Shown here piece after piece: positions 1 through 13,100 of a DNA stretch of 64,000 nt (positions within the stretch are counted from its first letter, which is position 1; each line of letters opens with the position of its first letter). Source of the stretch: Porites lobata (lineage: Eukaryota; Cnidaria; Anthozoa; Scleractinia; Poritidae); contig CALNXK010000081.1 in the NCBI GenBank assembly GCA_942486035.1, positions 614,001-678,000 on the forward strand, in the 5' to 3' direction. The notes under the pieces were generated by a model that was not told the DNA's origin, ran no database searches, and saw only the letters and a program-made list of their open reading frames with translations. The position numbers and the translations under genes are program-made.

Positions 1-103
1 TCCGATCATTATCATTGTAGTTTAATTTCTATTACCTTTTTTAATTGTTTGTGTGAGTGTCCGTACTTATCACCCCATACGATACCTTTCTAGGTTTCCT
101 CAG

Positions 104-1121
104 AATCAAAAAGATGTTTCCAGGGCAACCTGCAGCTTCATCTGGTAAACTTCAGATAGGTGACATTGTGCTGGAGGTGAATGGAAATAGCATGCAAGGT
201 GTAACCCACCAGGAAGCCATCAATCTAATACGCACTGGGCCAACGGAAGTAAAACTTTTGGTCAAAAGAGAACCATCTTCTATCCCTCAATCACTTCTGC
301 AAAGGTCAGGGTCAAATGCTAGTGATGTGGACCCTGCCCAGATTCTTGCGGACATACAGAATAAGCTGAAGGCTGACTCGCCGTCACTGAGTAAAAGATC
401 ATCTGAGTCATCAACAAGAGGGCAACTATCAAATGCAAGCTCACTTGAAGTTAGAGATGAAGTGCCAATAACCCAAGAAGCAGCTGTCATTAACGAAGCA
501 CCCGTTAGTTTGAGGTCAAGTCTGATATCTGAGGAGTCAGCTAAGCAGATTGCTCAGTCCAATCACCCCAACCTGGCTAGCAGGTTGTCAGAACCAGTTG
601 TAATACAGGCTAGGAAAGAACACGAAACTTTAGCAGCAACTAACTCGCTTCCTAACATTACATCAGTGAGGCCAAAGGATATTCCAAAAGTGAACAGACA
701 GGAAGCGTTTCAACACAGCACAGAAGAGGAAGATGCAGATGCAACTTCTCTCGGTGATGCACCATTAGCAGAAGATGAATCTAGCGATGTTGAAGACTCA
801 AGGAGATCCTCTTCAATTGACATTGTTCCTCCTGATCGCTCTATATATGATGAACAGAGTGTGAGGGAGCTTATGGAAAAGCTTTCCACAGTGGAATCTT
901 CAGAGGATGAAACTGATCTTAAGGACACAGGAAAAATGTCTTTGGCTAGTAACAAGCCGATTTTACCTGTTTTACAGGATGAGGTTTCTTCCTCTTCATC
1001 AGAATCAGAAGAAAGTGATGTGGAAAAAGAACCAATAATGAACAACACAGATCAAAAGTCAATCCTGGTCACTGATATTAAAGAGGATGTAAAACCAAGA
1101 AGCTTGACTCCACAGGAGGAG
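104..1121 (+). CDS. PTPN13: PTPN13-like exon: C-terminal half of a PDZ domain plus long linker
   Basis: The exon opens after a pyrimidine-rich tract ending in cag at 101-103. It begins inside a PDZ domain: FPGQPAASSGKLQIGDIVLEVNG (positions about 115-185) is the beta-strand/alpha1 part and THQEAINLIR is the peptide-groove helix. The N-terminal half with the carboxylate loop is on an exon outside the window. After the PDZ come about 270 residues rich in Ser, Glu and Asp with no domain I recognise, probably disordered. The donor is GAG|GTTAGC after 1121, phase 0. A competing acceptor (tag at 91-93) lies 10 bases upstream and would change the frame, so I chose 104, which fits the PDZ alignment. 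Confidence 0.88.
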
Positions 1122-4100
1122 GTTAGCTGGCAATTAATTACTATACTATGAGATTATTTGTATAGGTAATAGCATGATTTGTAGTGATATTTGGCATAAA
1201 TACCACAAGTGATATTTCAAAATTGTTATAGGTAATTTCACGAGCCATTAGGCAATTGAAATTTGAGACAATTTTGAAATATCACGAGTGCTATTTATGC
1301 CAAATATCACGTACAAATCTTGCTATCATTTGTTTATACTAATACCCGCGAAAGGTTTGTAATTTTCACATGCAGGTATTTCAAATTAAGCTGAAATACC
1401 ACTGCTCTGAGCCAATAAAATTGCAGAAATTTCTCATGTAGTAGTATAAAAAAGAAAAGAAAACAATTCTTAGATTACTAGCAAAAGCAGTTGCAACATG
1501 ACTGCAAGAGGTTTAATGGCAAACTACAACAGCCTAACTTGCTCTTGTTTGGTTCACACCAGGTATTGTACATAGAGTTGACCAAAGGCTCTGGTGGTCT
1601 TGGCTTCACATTAGCTGGTGGTGCCAATACTGTAGGAGGATGTTTTGTTCGTGACATTGTGGGTGGTCCAGCTAAAGAAGATGGGCGTTTGCAAGCAGGC
1701 GATCAAATACTAGCGGTAAGGAATCAAAAATGCTGTGTACCCTCAGTGTTAAAAACATTAGTCAGTAGTGTTGGAGGTTAGGTGCCGCATTGGTAGTGAC
1801 AGAGGAGAGGTTGCCATGGCAACCATGCCACAGCCTACCTTGAGGCACCTGTCAACACAGCACCAATGAATTCTTACCCAAACAGGGAACAAAATGAAGA
1901 AGAAAGTGTAGTACGTTTGAGTGTCAAATAATATTATTTAGCACAGCAGTACTCATTGAGGACATTATTTTTACATCTCCCTGTGGAGACAGGACTGCCA
2001 TTTTGCATAGTCATCTTACCCACACAAACATCTTGCAGTTTGCAGGGCAAAGGAAGTACCTTCATTTCTTTGGTTTTTTTTTTTAAGATTTGGAGTATTG
2101 ATCTGGCCCTGGGAATCGAACCCACGATCTCCCATTTTGCAGTCAAGTGCTCTACTGACTGTTATCATCTTTTTTTTCTGGCAAAATCTAACCTTTAGTT
2201 GGGTTTTTTGAACTTTTTGGCAGACTACTGCTGAGGTTTACCAAGGTCAAAGGAGTGTTACAGATGTATGTTATGTTGAACTCAGTTTTCATTAAGTCTG
2301 GCATTCTTTCTGTTAGGTTGATGGAGAGGATATCTCATCAATGAAGCATATGGATGCTGTAAATGTTCTACGAGCCACAAAACAGACTGTTAAACTTAAA
2401 GTTTTGAGACGACCAGCTGGGGTGAGCTGTGTGGAACAGATGCTCAAATGTGTAGTCTGAGTGGAGTTTATTTTTTGTTAAGATACATACCGCTATTTTG
2501 AGAAAGGTTGTCCAAAAAATGTGCATGTGACAATCGCAAAAAGGTAATATAGGATATGATCAATACACTGTTCCTGATGACTGCAGTTGTTGAACCTACT
2601 TTTGTTGCTTTCCTTTAGCACTGGCAAACATATGTCTATAGCCTCTCGTGCCATTCTTTCAATTTCTTTGAAGAATGTTCAGTGAACTCAACGCCACTTG
2701 CAATACCTTTCGGGATTGTCACATTCACATGTCCTACAACCTTTCTTGAAATAGCTGTATACTTGTACATCACATAAAGTAAAGTGTCCACTCTCTGGTA
2801 GATAAGCTGCACTCCACGTGTGGTAGTCAGGAGAAGTGCTTATTAAATTACTATTTTCCGAATTAATGTTGGTTAGATAATACTGTAATGAAGGTCAAAG
2901 AGCTTTTATAAACCTAGATGAGCTGTCTCAGACGAGGGGTTAACTTTAACCAACATGCTGTGTACTTCAAAAAATTGAAGAGAACCCAGTGCTCTGAACC
3001 TGTAAAATCCAGGGTACCCAGCATATGATTTCTATGTGAATACTGAGATTTCGTTTCCCTACACGCAAAATGAATTTACTATGTTTTTCAAAACTTGCCC
3101 TCACTTTAACCGTTTTTTTTTTATGTGGTTGCAAGTTTATCTTGTCTGCAGTGCTTGTAAATAGAGAACTGGTTGTCCCTTGTCTGTTAGGGGTTATGTT
3201 CTGTTTCGATTATTAATACCAGTTCTGGCCTTCCTTGCGAGCCTGTAAAAAAGTGATCTCGAGAAATTGTCACAGCAGGTCAAGTGTACCCCCATAGATG
3301 CCATTAATGAATCAATTATTTGAAAAATGCATCCAGTCACCATTGCCGTAACCAGTATCTCATAGATGAATCTACAATCTACAGCTAACAATGGATTCAA
3401 CTTTTGAATGATAATTTCATTAATAGAATCTTGGGGGGTACGCTCGAGTTGGCTTGACTGTAAAACTCGTGTGTTTTGTTGTATATGTAGTTTGTGGGGT
3501 CGACCCAATCAGGAACTGTGGAGGTGGTTAACTTAACAAGAACTTCCCAGGGAAGAATAGGGCTGCTAATTAAAGAGGGTGACGATCACAAGATATATGT
3601 GGAGGATGTTGTTCCAGGAGAACCCGCAGCTACGCAGGGAGATCTTCGGCAGGGAGACAGAATACTGGAGGCATGTATTTTTTTACCTATCAATGCCAAC
3701 AATAAATAAAGTGCCTGGGAAAAGCTCCGAGTGACTTCCATGATTCTCCTTTAAGTTGCTTTAACGGGAGATTTTAGTGGTGTGGGTTTGGGGAGGGGGG
3801 TACATGTACTTATGTGCCATTATTTCAAGTGTCCCTTAAACTGTATGGCCATATTCCATGTAACCCTCAAGAAGTAAAGTACTTTTCATTGTGGTCCAAA
3901 TACTATAGAATGAAATTTAAAAACAAAAAAAATTTCAAATGTGATTCCAAATGTTAAAAACTCTGCAATATAGCAATAGGGTATAAGAATTTTTGCATTA
4001 AAAAGATTTTAAAAATTCTGAATATGCCTAATGGCATTTGTTTTGAAGGTGAATAATGTTATCCAGATACAAATTATCCACTGATAACACAATTGGTTTT

Positions 4101-7100
4101 CCTAATACTCAGGCATCCACTGGATTGTGATTTTATCTGGTGTATATAGCGCTATCTGTCTTTTCATCGGCCAGGGTCTGGTAATATTAACTGTTAATTA
4201 CCATACTTGTAGATAAACAGTACCAAAGTGGATGGCCTGGGCTTTGTTGCCGCGAGGCAGCATCTTGATGCTGCCAGGCCAGTTGCGCGACTGCTTGTTG
4301 AAAGAAGACCAAGGCTGGCAGAGTCCAAGTATGCCATGTCCAAAGCGAATTCAACAGACTCCAAAGCACCTAATAAATCCTGGTCAGTGGATTCGCCAGG
4401 TACAAATACTGCAGCTTCTAGTGATGAGAATGACAGTGTGTTCTTAAAGGACAAGGACGAGGATGGAATGAAGGAGAATGAGAATGATGACGAGGACTCT
4501 CAGGTACCTTTCTGTTAGTTTACCTCAATATAGATTAGCCCGAATTTAGTAGAAAATGACTTTTGAATAAACAAAATTAACGTGAAAGAGAGGGTAACAT
4601 TTCAAAATGAAGGAGGTTTATGTGACATTCACAAAGATGCACAATTTGTTGAGACAATGGGAACAAAGTTAAACGTATAATCCAAAATTGAGACCTTGTT
4701 CTTGGCATGTTATTTCCCTAAACATATGAAGGGGGTAAAGCGGAGAAATCTGGCTACTTCAAGGGTTCTTCACAGTTTCACTGTTACTGGTGGATCTCCA
4801 CCCTGATAAAAATAATAGTCTTTCTCAAGTGTCAAGAAAGTCAGAAGTGTATCGAGAATTTGGGGCCAAAATAATGGAAATTAAGGTCATTGAAATTAAT
4901 GTTTACAAAAATTAATGCGATTTAAAAATTAACACCAATTTTTTAAATTCTTGTTAATTTCATTAAGTTTTACAGTCAAACCAAGTCAAGCGTACCCCCC
5001 AAGATTCTATTAATGAATTAATTATTTGAAAAATGAATCCGTTAGTCGTTCCCGTAACTGGTGTCAAATTCAAAGCGGTATTTCTGCATGCGTAATGAGC
5101 AGTGAATATTTTACGAGAACTTCTCCGTATTTGGTCGGATTGGAAATCTTTGAATGGATTAAGCTTCTTAGAAGACATTTACATCAATTTCAGGAAAATG
5201 GAGCTGGTAGAAATTTCATAACTGCCTCGTGTGTGAATTCACGGCTCATTACACATGCAAGAATGCAGAGATCAATCTGAAATCTACAACTAGCAACGGA
5301 TTCAACTTTTGAATATTAAATTCATTAATGGATTCTTGGGGGGTACGCTTGACCTGGTTTGACTGTAATTTCCTATCATCGGGTCAAAGTTACAAAGGTC
5401 TCCTTACAGAGGTCTCTTTTTGGATGCCCTTGTAATACAAACACATTGCTACTAAGAGAACCTTTACTATACAGACATCTGTGCATCTCTTGCTTGCTAG
5501 TCATGTATGCTGAATGCAATAAACTTTCACTCTTAATTCTCTTACTTATCTTCATCTGTTATTTGCTTTTTGTGCAGGGTGAACACTTCAATGTAACACT
5601 TTGTAAAGGACCACGTGGGTTTGGTTTCAGTTTAGTTGCTGCCCCTACATTCAGCTCAGATGTAAGTCAAGTGACATCTAGCGCTACTGCTACTGAAAGC
5701 CTTATTTTTTATACAGAAACCTATTTATAACATGCTGGTTATGCCTGTAAAGTTCTGTACACAGCCAGGACTGTACAGAGGGGCAGTCGGTGTCTTTATG
5801 TACCCCTTTTCACTACTGGCCAAGACTAAGTTTAGGTTTTACATACCCTTGTGCTATTTGTCTGACTGTGTAAGCTGGCTTACAGTCAAACCAGGTCAAG
5901 CATACCCCCCAAGAATCCATTAATGAATTTATTATTCAAAAGTTGAAGCCGTTGCTAGTTGTAGATTTCAGATTGATCTCCGCATTCGTGTATGTGTAAT
6001 GAGCCGTGAATTCACACGCGAGGCAGTTATGAAATTTCTACCAGCTCCATTTTCCTGAAATTGATGTAAATGTCTTCTAAGAAGCTTAATCCATTCAAAG
6101 ATTTCCAATCCGACCAAATACGGAGAAGTTCTCGTAAAATAGTCACTGCTCATTACGCATACAGAAATGCCGCTTTGAATTTGACACCAGTTACGGGAAC
6201 AACTAACGGATTCATTTTTCAAATAATCAATTCGCTGATAGAATCTTGGGGGGTACGCTTGACTTGTTTTGACTGTAATGCACCCAAATAGAGAAGACTG
6301 ATCTCTACTTTTCAGGCCAAAAATATATAACAATGATCAGGGAGGTTGTGTTTAGTATAGCCCTCTCACACTTGATTAAGCTGATTCCTTGCCAAGTTGA
6401 CTTGTCTTGTCCATTTCCCTAAAGCTATGACCAATTCTCTTTAGTATCAGCAGTCTTTAGTCTAAATTCTAAGCTTGAGAATTTAGTACTATTTGAGGGT
6501 TTGTATTTTGTGGAGGTCAAAAGAGAAATTGAAAATAATGCCAGCAGTAAGAACACAATTTTAGTTAATTGCTTTCCTGTGTTCTAGGGATGTTGCTTTT
6601 TTGTTAAGTTGACTTACATTTTTTTTAGGCTCATGGGATTTTTATCAAGACAATTAGCCCTGGAAGTGTGGCAGAAAGTGATGGCAGGTTGAAAGTTGGA
6701 GACCAGATCCTAAAAGTAGGCTTTTATTCAACACTCTCTTCATTATTATTATATATATTTTTCTGTCATGACTAAGCGCTATATAAACTTTGCTATGTTA
6801 AGAGAAACCTCTGGAAGAAAAGCACATCTCTAACATGGACGCGTAGAGATGCATGCCTTCAATTCTTCAGTTTTGCAAGTCCTAAAGATGGCCTTTTCGG
6901 AGGCAGTTGATTGTGGGAGCATATTTCCCTCGTCCATCATACTTTCTGAATGTTGTTGAGTTAGATTCAATGAAATTAATAGAAAAAAGGCCATTTTAAA
7001 AACAGGAGAATGAGACCATTGGAGAGTTCCTTTCAAAAAACGCAAAGACAATGCAGAAGCACAGAGGCAACATCGGAGGAGAAGAAGCCGGCACTGTCCT

Positions 7101-10100
7101 CATGATTTTCTTCCAATTATTGTTTTAATTCATTGATGTGTATTTTCAGGTGAATAAGGAAGATGTCCAAGGCCTCAGTCATGCAAAAGTTATTGGAATG
7201 TTAAGAAAGATCACTGGAACAGTAGAGCTGGAAATTAACAGGTACTATTAATATCAATTTGTTGCCATGTCTATTTATTTATTTTCAAAAGAAAGAAACT
7301 TAATAAGTATAAATACGAATAATATTAATTGAATGGCATCATTCATGTCAGTCATTAGATCTTTCCGTAGCTTCATTTTGACAAATACTCCTCATTTGGT
7401 AAAGAAAGGTCTCATTGGTTTTTATTATGATGTTAACCCTGCTTGGCAGTATTAAACTTGATCGGTGCCACACTGAATTTCAGGAGGGTTTGCGAGACAT
7501 TCAGTTCTATAGTAACTACGGTTAGTAATACCCTCATGATAGCAATTAATTATTTACTTCATAGATTAAAGTTAGTACATGATATGTTGAGGTCCCTCCT
7601 TACTGAAGGCCCAGCTCTTTGTAATGCTGTAAAGAGTTGAGCATCCAGGCTCTATTTGCCATGGGAGCATCATACTACCCCACTTTCCCACCCCAGCAGT
7701 AGAGGTCCCAACCCATCTAGCAATAAATGCCTTGTGTTTGCTGGAATGGTGGAGTAGAGGCTCTCAGTAACTAATGATAATTATTATATATGGCATTTCT
7801 TACTATCTATTTTATGTTTTAAAGTTATTTAATTTTATGATTTATTTCCTTCTCAGGCCCTCTAAGCTCTACATGTCCGACTCAGTAAATACCCCTCCTC
7901 TGTCACCTCTGGGTTCATCTGCAACACAGTCAAATGTACCCGTGACAAGAGCCCCTCTTGAACGATCACCTCACTCTGTGGACCTTGATATCACACTTGA
8001 GGACAAGGATAAGGTATAAAAAGCAGCACTTTTTTGTAGCACTTCCAAACCATTAAAATCAGCCCCAGTTGTTCATAAGTGGGTCATGTGCCTTTGGATA
8101 AGTGGCAGCCAAGCCAGGAATTCCACTGATAGCAGTTAATTTGTGGAACACTGTGATCTCCATGTTTTAGCAATAAAATGTACGATTAGAGGTGTAGAAT
8201 TTAAGGGTTGCAATGGTAGTGAACTTACACTTCAGGACCATAAAAAGTGTGGCCATAATAGCCTTGTAGCCATTTACTGCAGAGGTTTAACTATATTTTG
8301 TTGCCTACTTTGTTTGATCCAGTAAAAACAGTCTTTAATTAATTTTATTTTGCAATAAATTGCGGTTCTCTAATAGTATAAGAAACGATAAAAATAGAAT
8401 AATTAATTTTGGGCAAGGCACTTATTTCCAAAAATAATAGTGGTATTTGAAGTATAAACCATTAAACTTAATACTAACAAAGCAGTGATTGAAGCTAATA
8501 ATTATTAAAATGTGAAAACTAACAATGATGATCTGGCATAACTTAATTTTCTCTTTTAAAGCTTATGATACTGTAGACAAGATCAAACAGTTTTACCAAA
8601 TAAGGTCTGGTTGATCATCATTTCAGTCAGTGGACTTAATCATGCTATTAGGTTAAATAACAGATTATCCTTATAATGAGTGATGAAATTTTTTGTCATT
8701 AATATTTTGTAAAATTGATCAAGAGTACTGGCTTGTCTGTAAACTTTTAAACGTTAAGTTGCCTCACTAATAAAGGCTAATACTTAACTTCTTCAATTCT
8801 TTTATTGCATTGCGGAGATTAAAATAATCATAAAAAAGAAACCCTGTAGCAGTTCCTCTCACATGCTGCACCCCTTCCTGTAATAAGAGATAATTACTTC
8901 CCTTAAAGCTTTAAGCTCATGCCTAACTTTCATTTTTATTCATATCTCTAATGCATGCTAGAGTGGAGCCTTGCTTTACTTAAACCAAGATTTCAACTGA
9001 GGATTTAAAATGCTTACTCTTCTTTTTGCAGTAAGTTTCTTCTGTGCTAAATGATATATAGAAGTGAAACAACATGTAAAGCCAGACATGTTTTGACCCT
9101 TAATTATTGAGACGCTATTTCAACTTACTGACAACCATATAATTATATTGTACAGTCAAACACTTTGCTCTCTGTTATATGTTGCTGTTATGTACTCAGT
9201 TGTAGTACATTTAACAAGAAACAAAACAAACAGATTAGGAAAGTTTGAGAGTAATTAAATAACTGCAAACATAATTTTTTTTATAGCACCCATGTGTCAA
9301 ATGTGGGAAATTGAAATCTTGAATTTATCTATATAGACTTGCAATGGCCGCCATTTATTTCAGAGCTTGCAAGGGAACTTCATTGTTGTTTTGTAAAGGT
9401 GCAGCTATAGTTACTCACAGCAGACAGAAACAATAACATCATAAAACTATTAGAAGCAGCTTTAAGTTTATGACTGATAATTTTGTGACATACTCCTAAG
9501 GTCAATAGACAGGAAAATCTTAGCCTGTTTATTTGAGTTACTATTAAAAATTGTATTTATCAAATAATACAGTAATAAATATTAATATTATTTGTCTCTT
9601 GTTAATATTTAATAATTGCATCAGTGAAAATTAAAAAAAAAAAATAACAAGCAAGCAATAAAGATCATTTTATAACTGCCTTTACTAAAGCTGTATAATT
9701 AGAATTCACAAGTTATTTAGTTAAGTCGGTAAACAGCCTACCATCAGTAATTACTCGGTAATTGTTAAAGCTTTCATAAGGACATTTAGGTTTCCATAAT
9801 AATAATATTATTTTCATTTTAAATTTTATACTGTTTTGTAACACCTTTACTCAAATATTTTTGGCACAGAGCTTGAACCTGGAAGGAGAGGATAACTTAA
9901 CATAAATCATAAAATTTTATGTTTTTAGACCAAGAATGGGTGGTGGTAAAGGAGTGGCCGGGATATCGTCTTGCTTTTCTGTTTCACTTTTGTCTTGTAA
10001 GATTAGTAAAATACCCAGATTTCCAGGATTACAAGTGTTTTCATCATTAAGTTGTTCTAGAATAGTGCTTTAAAAACGTTGCAAGGTTTTGGGCTTTCTT

Positions 10101-13100
10101 AATATTCCCCATTCCTTCTTAAAAGGCCTTAGTGATGACTTAATTGGGCGTCCTTTAAATGTTGTTGTGTCTCTACTTCATTTAGACACTTACTGGATCA
10201 ACAGACATACAAGACGAAGATGATGTCACTGAACTTTTGAATGCCATTTCAGCAGCAAATAATACCCCTGTGCCTCCCACAGATAACGTCAAATCCAAAC
10301 CCAAGCTAAACAAAAGAGACACTGATATAGTGTTATCCTCTTTACTTGAATCACTGCAGCCCCCACCCTCACCCCCAGAGTCCCTACGGTCTGTGGACCC
10401 CAGGGAGTTTGACTCTCAGTGGGAGAGTGGTTACAGTGACAATGAAGCTCCACGAGATCTTGTTTCAAGTAAATCTCGACAAAGTTTGGAGAGGAACGAT
10501 TCTCAGCAAACTTTCAATTCCCTCGCTGTTCAACATAGTATTACAAAGCAGCTGGATTCTGCATCAGATAATGACATTACAACTGACAATGATGTTAATG
10601 ACAGTAGCAATGATGGTGACGATGATGATATTGACATGGATAATGAGGATGTGTTTGACATGCTGAGGGACAACAGTCAGCTTGTGATAAGTATGCTCAA
10701 CAATGATAAGCCTGAATCAACTGTGGAAGTAAACAATAATGTAGGACACAAAGACAGTTCCCCGACACCGAACACTCTTGAAGTAGATGCACATTCTGAT
10801 GTACCTCCGCCAATCCCTACCACACCTCTTCCATCAGATGATGACGAGCCCCCAGTAAAACCTCCACCAAGAAGGGAATCACTTCCCAAGTTTTCAGGAA
10901 ATTCTAGCACCGAAGAATCTTACTCTTCACCAGTTGTTAATGAATCTGTTAATGGACACAGCAGGTAATATTCTCGAGATACTGTTGGATATATACCCCT
11001 CGGGTGAAGGGGTGGGGGTACTAGATCAATATTTGGGAAGAGGTGAGTCACTGAGCTTTTGAAAGTCTGGCCCTGTTTAGGACACCACCCTCAATGTTAT
11101 TATCCTTCTAGAACAAATGACATAATGAATGCCATCTTGTTTCAAAGTTATTTATTGGCAATCACAGTTGAGAAAATTCACGTTAGTCATTGCTTTTGTA
11201 TATGTGGAGCACAACAAATTTCATTGAAAGTACAAGTCAACTCAATCATGCAGGCAGTACCCTGTTTACAATTAGAACAGACTTGCCCAAAATTCCCTGT
11301 TTAGGGCAGACAGGTCAAAAACCATACCCTTTCCAGCAGCATATCCCCATATAGGCCATATAAGGGAGTACCCCCGGGATATACAGTGGTGTAGACAGTA
11401 ATCCTTTTTCTCAGCTTTCATCAACACTACTGGGGGTAAAAAGGTTCGGTGGCCAAAGCAGGGTGCAAAGAAAATCATTTTTACAGCTTGCTATTCGGGC
11501 AAGCTGAAGCTAGCATTTACTAGCCCAGACGTCATTCCAACTAGCCCAAAAGCTTTTTGACAAGCAGAATTGATTCCACAGTTCTTGTTATTCAAATTCT
11601 CAAGACACATCACTTGCCTCTCATGCAAGTTAAAAACAAAATTCACTAGCCCGATAGCAAAATCCACCAGCCCCAGGCTATCGGACACTACTTTCTTTGC
11701 ACGCTGGGCCCAAGTTAATATTCATAGCAAGCGGTTTGCTCAGGTCCTACAGGCAACTGGATTTTACAGATGTGCTTTCTTGAATGCACAGATTACCTTG
11801 TTATAATGTACCTGATGGTCTGTGAATGTGATGAAATTGCACTGTAGGATATGACACCCAGTGTTGTGGTTATAGGTTTCTCTGATTTTCCTATAATTGA
11901 CTTTGCTAGTAAAGTTAAGGCAGAGAAACAAAAATATTTCACATCTGCCAGCTTTAAGTTAACAATTTGCATCCAATGAAAAAAATGTGGATGTCAAAGA
12001 CTTCAAAGAACTTTGATCAGCACTATGATCTTTATTTTCCACTTTTTTATAGTGGTGATGAATTGACAGCTCCCTCAGAACCTTTGATTGATGTACTTGA
12101 AGGTGGTCAGTATTCAGGAGATAACCTTGCTGAGCTCATCAGAAGTGTGAAGGAAAAAATACTATCTAACATCCCTGCTGAAGAGTTTAGGGTTTGTATT
12201 ACTTTTAAAGACCTTCTGTTAGAACGTGAATTGCTTTTTTCATCAGTAAAATTATCAGTAGCTCAGAAGCAGCGATGTCTTGGACATGTTCAATACACCT
12301 AAACAAAGTCCTTCTTAAAGTTTGAGTAATGTTGCAGCAATTTGCTGTACACTATCACAGAAGAATTATAGACAACAGCTTCTTATTATGGTGAAACCTT
12401 GATATAATGAACCTTGGTGTAACAAATGATTTTCTCTGCCCCAGTAATGGTAAAATATATGAAAAAAAACCTCGATGTTACTAAACCTTGTAGCGAACAA
12501 ATTTTGCCAGTCCCTTGGCCCTTCATGAAATGAAGATTCCACTGTATTATATTTTCATGTTTTAAACTAAAACAAGAGACAAAAAAATTCTTTGTTCATG
12601 TTTTTCAGCTATATGAGGGTGGAAACTGAGGGGAAGTGTCATAGAAATTTTCCAAGTGACAATGACATTTGTTTTGTTGAAGTTGACAAAAAACTCTGAC
12701 TTCTTTCCCAACTTTGTGTTAACTTTTTTCTTGTAGGCCTTGAGGGAAATAAAACAAACAGATGGATGTGACTCAGGGAAAAAACCAGCAAACAAGGATA
12801 AAAACAGATACAGAAATGTGCTGCCATGTATGTTGTACTTAACTGCTTATAAACAGTAATAGCTCATTTGAGTTCATGAAGCAGGTGTTATGTTGATGCT
12901 ACAAGCAGCCATGCAAATGCAGTGCATGTGGATTGAATGTGGGGGTTGTGGATTGGGGCACTTTTAGTTTCCCTTTGCTACCCACTATCGATGACCAAGT
13001 AACCTGACCGAAAAGGCTTTGCTAATAGCAATATTGTATTAACGTTACTCCATTAGCTCAATCTCTCTACTTTAAAATTAATCAGCAGCCCATTTGGGCT

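Noticed and set aside
710..1048. 112-residue minus-strand frame
   Set aside because: Exact antisense of the Ser/Glu-rich PTPN13 linker exon; the composition is a mirror of that bias.
2076..2165. tRNA-Cys gene on the minus strand
   Set aside because: No acceptor stem and the anticodon stem is broken; followed by an A-tail, so it is a SINE.
5968..6333. 121-residue minus-strand frame, similar to plus frame 5026-5280
   Set aside because: The similarity exists because both lie in copies of the same Tc1/mariner-like MITE.
10346..10910. Alternative frames inside exon 10186-10964
   Set aside because: Shadows of a low-complexity coding exon whose own frame joins correctly on both sides.
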